From assembly GCA_027563935.2 (NCBI GenBank), contig JANVAS020000231.1, positions 10,806,001 through 10,870,000 of the forward strand: 64,000 nucleotides of DNA, in the 5' to 3' direction. The notes below the pieces were generated by a model. The model saw only the letters and a list, made by a program, of their open reading frames with translations. It was not told the origin of the DNA and did not search any database. This document shows, in pieces, positions 54,001 to 64,000 of this stretch. The stretch's first letter is position 1. The number at the start of each line of letters is the position of its first letter. Source of the DNA: Costus lasius (taxonomy: Eukaryota > Streptophyta > Magnoliopsida > Zingiberales > Costaceae). Both the position numbers and the translations under genes were made by a program.

Positions 54001-57000
54001 GATCAAGATAAAGATAAATATTAATATCAAGATTGAAAATCAATATTACCACAGAGAACAAAATCGAGTTTAAGAAGAATATTAGGAGTAAGATAAATAT
54101 GAAAATTAGAAGATTAAAACCGAAATCTGAGATCAAAATGAAGATGAAGATAATTATCAAGAATAGGATCAATGTTATAATTAAGAATGAGAATAAGATT
54201 AATAACAATTAAAGCTCATAATCGAGTTCAAAATTTTCATCATGATTAGATCAATATCAATATCAATAAAAATATTAAGATTAAAGACCAAGATTACAAA
54301 CAAGATCAAAATCGAGTTTAAGATTAAGATTAAAAAGAAGATAAAGATGAATATCATAAGAAGAAGGTTGAAAAAATGATTAAAATCATGATCAACATCA
54401 TGATCATGGACAAAATCAATATTAAATTAATATTGCAAAATGATAAATATCAAATATGGATCATAATCAAGATCAATATCCTCATCATTAAAAGATCAAG
54501 ATAAAGATAAATATTAATATCAAGATTGAAAATCTATATTACCACAGAGAACAAAATCGAGTTTAAGAAGAATATTAGGAGTAAGATAAATATGAAGATT
54601 AGAAGATTAAAACCGAAATCTGAGATCAAAATGAAGATGAAGATAATTATCAAGAATAGGATCAATGTTATAATTAAGAATGAGAATAAGATTAATAACA
54701 ATTAAAGCTCATAATCGAGTTCAAAATTTTCATCATGATTAGATCAATATCAATATCAATAAAAATATTAAGATTAAAGTCCAAGATTACAAACAAGATC
54801 AAAATCGAGTTTAAGATTAAGATTAAAAAGAAGATAAAGATGAATATCATAAGAAGAAGTTTGAAAAAATGATTAAAATCATGATCAACATCATGATCAT
54901 GGACAAAATCAATATTAAATTAATATTGCAAAATGATAAATATCAAATATGGATCATAATCAAGATCAATATCCTCATCATTAAAAGATCAAGATAAAGA
55001 TAAATATTAATATCAAGAATGAAAATCAATATTACCACAGAGATCAAAATCGAGTTTAAAATGAATATTAGGAGTAAGATAAAGTTGAAGATTATAAGAT
55101 TAAAACTGAAATCGAAGATCAAAATGAAGATGAAGATAATTATCAAGAATAAGATCAATGTTATAATAACGAATGAGAATAAGATTAACAACAATTAAAG
55201 CTCATAATCGAGTTCAAAATTTTCATCATGATTAGATCAATATCAATATCAATAAAAATATTAAGATTAAAGACCAAGATTACAAACAAGATCAAAATCG
55301 AGTTTAAGATTAAGATTAAAAAGAAGATAAAGATGAATATCATAAGAAGAAGTTTGAAAAAATGATTAAAATCATGATCAACATCATGGTAATGGACAAA
55401 ATCAATATTAAATTAATATTGCAAAATGATAAATATCAAATATGGATCATAATCAAGATCAATATCCTCATCATTAAAAGATCAAGATAAAGATAAATAT
55501 TAATATCAAGATTGAAAATCAATATTACCACAGAGATCAAAATCGAGTTTAAGATGAATATTAGGAGTAAGATAAAGTTGAAGATTATAAGATTAAAACT
55601 GAAATCGAAGATCAAAATGAAGATGAAGATAATTATCAAGAATAGGATCAATGTTATAATTAAGAATGAGAATAAGATTAATAACAATTAAAGCTCATAA
55701 TCGAGTTCAAAATTTTCATCATGATTAGATCAATATCAATATCAATAAAAATATTAAGATTAAAGACCAAGATTACAAACAAGATCAAAATCGAGTTTAA
55801 GATTAAGATTAAAAAGAAGATAAAGATGAATATCATAAGAAGAAGTTTGAAAAAATGATTAAAATCATGATCAACATCATGGTAATGGACAAAATCAATA
55901 TTAAATTAATATTGCAAAATGATAAATATCAAATATGGATCATAATCAAGATCAATATCCTCATCATTAAAAGATCAAGATAAAGATAAATATTAATATC
56001 AAGATTGAAAATCAATATTACCACAGAGATCAAAATCGAGTTTAAGATGAATATTAGGAGTAAGATAAAGTTGAAGATTATAAGATTAAAACTGAAATCG
56101 AAGATCAAAATGAAGATGAAGATAATTATCAAGAATAAGATCAATGTTATAATAACGAATGAGAATAAGATTAACAACAATTAAAGCTCATAATCGAGTT
56201 CAAAATTTTCATCATGATTAGATCAATATCAATATCATTAAAAATATTAAGATTAAAGACCAAGATTACAAACAAGATCAAAATCGAGTTTAAGATTAAG
56301 ATTAAAAAGAAGATAAAGATAAATATCATAAGATAAAGTTTGAAAAAATGATTAAAATCATGATCAACATCATGATCATGGACAAAATCAATATTAAATT
56401 AATATTGCAAAATGATAAATATCAAATATGGATCATAATCAAGATCAATATCCTCATCATTAAAAGATCAAGATAAAGATAAATATTAATATCAAGATTG
56501 AAAATCAATATTACCACAGAGAACAAAATCGAGTTTAAGAAGAATATTAGGAGTAAGATAAATATGAAGATTAGAAGATTAAAACCGAAATCTGAGATCA
56601 AAATGAAGATGAAGATAATTATCAAGAATAGGATCAATGTTATAATTAAGAATGAGAATAAGATTAATAACAATTAAAGCTCATAATCGAGTTCAAAATT
56701 TTCATCATGATTAGATCAATATCAATATCAATAAAAATATTAAGATTAAAGACCAAGATTACAAACAAGATCAAAATCGAGTTTAAGATTAAGATTAAAA
56801 AGAAGATAAAGATAAATATCATAAGATAAAGTTTGAAAAAATGATTAAAATCATGATCAACATCATGATCATGGACAAAATCAATATTAAATTAATATTG
56901 CAAAATGATAAATATCAAATATGGATCATAATCAAGATCAATATCCTCATCATTAAAAGATCAAGATAAAGATAAATATTAATATCAAGATTGAAAATCA

Positions 57001-59714
57001 ATATTACCACAGAGATCAAAATCGAGTTTAAGATGAATATTAGGAGTAAGATAAAGTTGAAGATTATAAGATTAAAACTTAAATCGAAGATCAAAATGAA
57101 GATGAAGATAATTATCAAGAATAAGATCAATGTTATAATAACGAATGAGAATAAGATTAACAACAATTAAAGCTCATAATCGAGTTCAAAATTTTCATCA
57201 TGATTAGATCAATATCAATATCAATAAAAATATTAAGATTAAAGACCAAGATTACAAACAAGATCAAAATCGAGTTTAAGATTAAGATTAAAAAGAAGAT
57301 AAAGATAAATATCATAAGATAAAGTTTGAAAAAATGATTAAAATCATGATCAACATCATGATCATGGACAAAATCAATATTAAATTAATATTGCAAAATG
57401 ATAAATATCAAATATGGATCATAATCAAGATCAATATCCTCATCATTAAAAGATCAAGATAAAGATAAATATTAATATCAAGATTGAAAATCAATATTAC
57501 CACAGAGAACAAAATCGAGTTTAAGAAGAATATTAGGAGTAAGATAAATATGAAGATTAGAAGATTAAAACCGAAATCTGAGATCAAAATGAAGATGAAG
57601 ATAATTATCAAGAATAGGATCAATGTTATAATTAAGAATGAGAATAAGATTAATAACAATTAAAGCTCATAATCGAGTTCAAAATTTTCATCATGATTAG
57701 ATCAATATCAATAAAAATATTAAGATTAAAGACCAAGATTACAAACAAGATCAAAATCGAGTTTACGATTAAGATTAAAAAGAAGATAAAGATAAATATC
57801 ATAAGATAAAGTTTGAAAAAATGATTAAAATCATGATCAACATCATGATCATGGACAAAATCAATATTAAATTAATATTGCAAAATGATAAATATCAAAT
57901 ATGGATCATAATCAAGATCAATATCCTCATCATTAAAAGATCAAGATAAAGATAAATATTAATATCAAGATTGAAAATCAATATTACCACAGAGATCAAA
58001 ATCGAGTTTAAGATGAATATTAGGAGTAAGATAAAGTTGAAGATTATAAGATTAAAACTGAAATCGAAGATCAAAATGAAGATGAAGATAATTATCAAGA
58101 ATAAGATCAATGTTATAATAACGAATGAGAATAAGATTAACAACAATTAAAGCTCATAATCGAGTTCAAAATTTTCATCATGATTAGATCAATATCAATA
58201 TCAATAAAAATATTAAGATTAAAGACCAAGATTACAAACAAGATCAAAATCGAGTTTAAGATTAAGATTAAAAAGAAGATAAAGATAAATATCATAAGAT
58301 AAAGTTTGAAAAAATGATTAAAATCATGATCAACATCATGATCATGGACAAAATCAATATTAAATTAATATTGCAAAATGATAAATATCAAATATGGATC
58401 ATAATCAAGATCAATATCCTCATCATTAAAAGATCAAGATAAAGATAAATATTAATATCAAGATTGAAAATCAATATTACCACAGAGAACAAAATCGAGT
58501 TTAAGAAGAATATTAGGAGTAAGATAAATATGAAGATTAGAAGATTAAAACCGAAATCTGAGATCAAAATGAAGATGAAGATAATTATCAAGAATAGGAT
58601 CAATGTTATAATTAAGAATGAGAATAAGATTAATAACAATTAAAGCTCATAATCGAGTTCAAAATTTTCATCATGATTAGATCAATATCAATATCAATAA
58701 AAATATTAAGATTAAAGACCAAGATTACAAACAAGATCAAAATCGAGTTTAAGATTAAGATTAAAAAGAAGATAAAGATGAATATCATAAGAAGAAGGTT
58801 GAAAAAATGATTAAAATCATGATCAACATCATGATCATGGACAAAATCAATATTAAATTAATATTGCAAAATGATAAATATCAAATATGGATCATAATCA
58901 AGATCAATATCCTCATCATTAAAAGATCAAGATAAAGATAAATATTAATATCAAGATTGAAAATCTATATTACCACAGAGAACAAAATCGAGTTTAAGAA
59001 GAATATTAGGAGTAAGATAAATATGAAGATTAGAAGATTAAAACCGAAATCTGAGATCAAAATGAAGATGAAGATAATTATCAAGAATAGGATCAATGTT
59101 ATAATTAAGAATGAGAATAAGATTAATAACAATTAAAGCTCATAATCGAGTTCAAAATTTTCATCATGATTATATCAATATCAATATCAATAAAAATATT
59201 AAGATTAAAGTCCAAGATTACAAACAAGATCAAAATCGAGTTTAAGATTAAGATTAAAAAGAAGATAAAGATGAATATCATAAGAAGAAGTTTGAAAAAA
59301 TGATTAAAATCATGATCAACATCATGATCATGGACAAAATCAATATTAAATTAATATTGCAAAATGATAAATATCAAATATGGATCATAATCAAGATCAA
59401 TATCCTCATCATTAAAAGATCAAGATAAAGATAAATATTAATATCAAGAATGAAAATCAATATTACCACAGAGATCAAAATCGAGTTTAAAATGAATATT
59501 AGGAGTAAGATAAAGTTGAAGATTATAAGATTAAAACTGAAATCGAAGATCAAAATGAAGATGAAGATAATTATCAAGAATAAGATCAATGTTATAATAA
59601 CGAATGAGAATAAGATTAACAACAATTAAAGCTCATAATCGAGTTCAAAATTTTCATCATGATTAGATCAATATCAATATCAATAAAAATATTAAGATTA
59701 AAGACCAAGATTAC
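50953..59714 (+). repeat. Nonameric higher-order repeat (4431 bp, two copies)
   Basis: Nine anchors from 51005 to 54943 each recur 4431 bp later (55436 to 59374). The period is nine monomers minus 6 bp, because one monomer in each copy lacks 6 bp (GATCAATATCAATAAAA near 53269 and 57700). Other linked markers are GGTAATGG (near 50957 and 55388), ATCATTAAAAATATT (near 51805 and 56236), AAACTTAAATCG (near 52647 and 57078), GTTTACGATT (near 53330 and 57761) and TTTAAAATGAATATT (near 55056 and 59487). Few substitutions separate the copies, so the duplication looks recent. Confidence 0.94.
51005..51497 (+). repeat. Chimeric B-to-A monomer
   Basis: Type B markers run up to CGAAGATC (51175-51182). 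Type A markers (AATAGGATC, TAATTAAGAATG, TTAATAACAATTA) begin at 51212. The switch lies within the same A/B-identical tract used in the opposite sense by the monomer at 19478. The chimera is copied intact at 55436, so it formed before the 4431-bp duplication. Confidence 0.87.
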
Positions 59715-62700
59715 AAAAGAGATCAAAATCGAGTTTAAGATTAAGATTAAAAAGAAGATAAAGATGAATATCATAAGATAAAGTTTGAAAAAATTATTAA
59801 AATCATGATCAACATCATGATCATGGACAAAATCAATATTAAATTAATATTGCAAAATGATAAATATCAAATATGGATCATAATCAAGATCAATATCCTC
59901 ATCATTAAAAGATCAAGATAAAGATAAATATTAATATCAAGATTGAAAATCTATATTACCACAGAGAACAAAATCGAGTTTAAGAAGAATATTAGGAGTA
60001 AGATAAATATGAAGATTAGAAGATTAAAACCGAAATCTGAGATCAAAATGAAGATGAAGATAATTATCAAGAATAGGATCAATGTTATAATTAAGAATGA
60101 GAATAAGATTAATAACAATTAAAGCTCATAATCGAGTTCAAAATTTTCATCATGATTAGATCAATATCAATATCAATAAAAATATTAAGATTAAAGACCA
60201 AGATTACAAACAAGATCAAAATCGAGTTTAAGATTAAGATTAAAAAGAAGATAAAGATGAATATCATAAGAAGAAGTTTGAAAAAATGATTAAAATCATG
60301 ATCAACATCATGATCATGGACAAAATCAATATTAAATTAATATTGCAAAATGATAAATATCAAATATGGATCATAATCAAGATCAATATCCTCATCATTA
60401 AAAGATCAAGATAAAGATAAATATTAATATCAAGATTGAAAATCAATATTACCACAGAGATCAAAATCGAGTTTAAGATGAATATTAGGAGTAAGATAAA
60501 GTTGAAGATTATAAGATTAAAACTGAAATCGAAGATCAAAATGAAGATGAAGATAATTATCAAGAATAAGATCAATGTTATAATAACGAATGAGAATAAG
60601 ATTAACAACAATTAAAGCTCATAATCGAGTTCAAAATTTTCATCATGATTAGATCAATATCAATATCAATAAAAATATTAAGATTAAAGACCAAGATTAC
60701 AAACAAGATCAAAATCGAGTTTAAGATTAAGATTAAAAAGAAGATAAAGATAAATATCATAAGATAAAGTTTGAAAAAATGATTAAAATCATGATCAACA
60801 TCATGATCATGGACAAAATCAATATTAAATTAATATTGCAAAATGATAAATATCAAATATGGATCATAATCAAGATCAATATCCTCATCATTAAAAGATC
60901 AAGATAAAGATAAATATTAATATCAAGATTGAAAATCAATATTACCACAGAGAACAAAATCGAGTTTAAGAAGAATATTAGGAGTAAGATAAATATGAAG
61001 ATTAGAAGATTAAAACCGAAATCTGAGATCAAAATGAAGATGAAGATAATTATCAAGAATAGGATCAATGTTATAATTAAGAATGAGAATAAGATTAATA
61101 ACAATTAAAGCTCATAATCGAGTTCAAAATTTTCATCATGATTAGATCAATATCAATATCAATAAAAATATTAAGATTAAAGACCAAGATTACAAACAAG
61201 ATCAAAATCGAGTTTAAGATTAAGATTAAAAAGAAGATAAAGATGAATATCATAAGAAGAAGGTTGAAAAAATGATTAAAATCATGATCAACATCATGAT
61301 CATGGACAAAATCAATATTAAATTAATATTGCAAAATGATAAATATCAAATATGGATCATAATCAAGATCAATATCCTCATCATTAAAAGATCAAGATAA
61401 AGATAAATATTAATATCAAGATTGAAAATCTATATTACCACAGAGAACAAAATCGAGTTTAAGAAGAATATTAGGAGTAAGATAAATATGAAGATTAGAA
61501 GATTAAAACCGAAATCTGAGATCAAAATGAAGATGAAGATAATTATCAAGAATAGGATCAATGTTATAATTAAGAATGAGAATAAGATTAATAACAATTA
61601 AAGCTCATAATCGAGTTCAAAATTTTCATCATGATTATATCAATATCAATATCAATAAAAATATTAAGATTAAAGTCCAAGATTACAAACAAGATCAAAA
61701 TCGAGTTTAAGATTAAGATTAAAAAGAAGATAAAGATGAATATCATAAGAAGAAGTTTGAAAAAATGATTAAAATCATGATCAACATCATGATCATGGAC
61801 AAAATCAATATTAAATTAATATTGCAAAATGATAAATATCAAATATGGATCATAATCAAGATCAATATCCTCATCATTAAAAGATCAAGATAAAGATAAA
61901 TATTAATATCAAGAATGAAAATCAATATTACCACAGAGATCAAAATCGAGTTTAAAATGAATATTAGGAGTAAGATAAAGTTGAAGATTATAAGATTAAA
62001 ACTGAAATCGAAGATCAAAATGAAGATGAAGATAATTATCAAGAATAAGATCAATGTTATAATAACGAATGAGAATAAGATTAACAACAATTAAAGCTCA
62101 TAATCGAGTTCAAAATTTTCATCATGATTAGATCAATATCAATATCAATAAAAATATTAAGATTAAAGACCAAGATTACAAAAGAGATCAAAATCGAGTT
62201 TAAGATTAAGATTAAAAAGAAGATAAAGATGAATATCATAAGATAAAGTTTGAAAAAATTATTAAAATCATGATCAACATCATGATCATGGACAAAATCA
62301 ATATTAAATTAATATTGCAAAATGATAAATATCAAATATGGATCATAATCAAGATCAATATCCTCATCATTAAAAGATCAAGATAAAGATAAATATTAAT
62401 ATCAAGATTGAAAATCTATATTACCACAGAGAACAAAATCGAGTTTAAGAAGAATATTAGGAGTAAGATAAATATGAAGATTAGAAGATTAAAACCGAAA
62501 TCTGAGATCAAAATGAAGATGAAGATAATTATCAAGAATAGGATCAATGTTATAATTAAGAATGAGAATAAGATTAATAACAATTAAAGCTCATAATCGA
62601 GTTCAAAATTTTCATCATGATTAGATCAATATCAATATCAATAAAAATATTAAGATTAAAGACCAAGATTACAAACAAGATCAAAATCGAGTTTAAGATT

Positions 62701-64000
62701 AAGATTAAAAAGAAGATAAAGATGAATATCATAAGAAGAAGTTTGAAAAAATGATTAAAATCATGATCAACATCATGATCATGGACAAAATCAATATTAA
62801 ATTAATATTGCAAAATGATAAATATCAAATATGGATCATAATCAAGATCAATATCCTCATCATTAAAAGATCAAGATAAAGATAAATATTAATATCAAGA
62901 TTGAAAATCAATATTACCACAGAGATCAAAATCGAGTTTAAGATGAATATTAGGAGTAAGATAAAGTTGAAGATTATAAGATTAAAACTGAAATCGAGGA
63001 TCAAAATGAAGATGAAGATAATTATCAAGAATAAGATCAATGTTATAATAACGAATGAGAATAAGATTAACAACAATTAAAGCTCATAATCGAGTTCAAA
63101 ATTTTCATCATGATTAGATCAATATCAATATCAATAAAAATATTAAGATTAAAGACCAAGATTACAAACAAGATCAAAATCGAGTTTAAGATTAAGATTA
63201 AAAAGAAGATAAAGATGAATATCATAAGATAAAGTTTGAAAAAATGATTAAAATCATGATCAACATCATGATCATGGACAAAATCAATATTAAATTAATA
63301 TTGCAAAATGATAAATATCAAATATGGATCATAATCAAGATCAATATCCTCATCATTAAAAGATCAAGATAAAGATAAATATTAATATCAAGATTGAAAA
63401 TCAATATTACCACAGAGAACAAAATCGAGTTTAAGAAGAATATTAGGAGTAAGATAAATATGAAGATTAGAAGATTAAAACCGAAATCTGAGATCAAAAT
63501 GAAGATGAAGATAATTATCAAGAATAGGATCAATGTTATAATTAAGAATGAGAATAAGATTAATAACAATTAAAGCTCATAATCGAGTTCAAAATTTTCA
63601 TCATGATTATATCAATATCAATATCAATAAAAATATTAAGATTAAAGTCCAAGATTACAAACAAGATCAAAATCGAGTTTAAGATTAAGATTAAAAAGAA
63701 GATAAAGATGAATATCATAAGAAGAAGTTTGAAAAAATGATTAAAATCATGATCAACATCATGATCATGGACAAAATCAATATTAAATTAATATTGCAAA
63801 ATGATAAATATCAAATATGGATCATAATCAAGATCAATATCCTCATCATTAAAAGATCAAGATAAAGATAAATATTAATATCAAGAATGAAAATCAATAT
63901 TACCACAGAGATCAAAATCGAGTTTAAAATGAATATTAGGAGTAAGATAAAGTTGAAGATTATAAGATTAAAACTGAAATCGAAGATCAAAATGAAGATG
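58388..64000 (+). repeat. Pentameric higher-order repeat (2465 bp) with a one-monomer loss
   Basis: Anchors 58388, 58881, 59374, 59867 and 60360 recur 2465 bp later, at 60853, 61346, 61839, 62332 and 62825. Markers include GAAGGTTG, AATCTATATTACC, ATGATTATATCAAT (near 59165 and 61630), AAAGAGATC (near 59715 and 62180) and AAAATTATTAAAATC. In the third copy the ATGATTATATCAAT marker appears near 63602, only 1972 bp after the second, so one monomer (the AATCTATATT type) is missing. The block overlaps the end of the nonamer and continues past the window. Confidence 0.88.

Larger units (their letters stand above)
42910..64000 (+). repeat. Right arm of 493-bp AT-rich satellite array
   Basis: About 43 monomers of the same family continue after the LTR insertion in the same orientation and phase. 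The anchor TCAAATATGGATC lies at 43118, 43611, 44104, 44597 and so on up to 63811. The distance from the last left-arm anchor (40931) to 43118 is 2187 bp, which is 493 plus the 1689-bp insert and its 5-bp duplication, so no satellite bases were lost. Local arrangements differ from the left arm: pentamers and a nonamer dominate, and the C and D types are absent. The array runs off the window end. Confidence 0.98.

Noticed and set aside
1..64000. CRISPR array
   Set aside because: There are no short direct repeats separated by unique spacers; the repeating unit is the whole 493-bp monomer.
1..64000. Telomeric or ribosomal DNA repeats
   Set aside because: No TTTAGGG-type runs and no conserved rRNA sequence were seen; the period and composition do not fit an rDNA spacer with genes.

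Overview
The window is satellite DNA from end to end, broken only by one retrotransposon-derived insertion. I find no credible protein-coding gene, rRNA, tRNA or CRISPR array. The organism is most likely a flowering plant: a very AT-rich satellite of about 493 bp occupies tens of kilobases, and the only other sequence is a plant-style solo LTR of about 1.7 kb (TG...CA ends, 5-bp target-site duplication). The species cannot be named from sequence alone. The locus is plausibly pericentromeric, centromeric or heterochromatic, but nothing read here proves that.

Layout: (1) 1-41220 holds about 84 head-to-tail monomers. (2) 41221-42909 is a solo LTR of 1689 bp, flanked by the direct repeat ATGAT at 41216-41220 and 42910-42914. 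(3) 42910-64000 holds about 43 more monomers of the same satellite, in the same orientation and exact register. Every monomer runs the same way and no inversion was seen.

The monomers fall into diagnostic types. Type A has CTGAGATC and AATAGGATC, type B has CGAAGATC and ATAACGAATG, and types C and D are B-like with ATTTGGAG; C also has a 1-bp deletion. They are arranged in local higher-order repeats that change along the array: an A-C dimer (982 bp), B-A dimers (986 bp), a hexamer (2944 bp, three copies), tetramer-spaced copies (1972 bp), a trimer (1479 bp), pentamers (2465 bp) and a nonamer (4431 bp, two copies). Chimeric monomers, one 239-bp deletion and whole-monomer gains and losses show repeated in-register unequal exchange or conversion. 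The monomer itself looks like an ancient dimer of two units of about 245-248 bp.

The many short minus-strand open frames (83 or 71 codons, hydrophobic) are by-products of the satellite's near-hexanucleotide composition. They lack an ATG start and are not annotated as genes.
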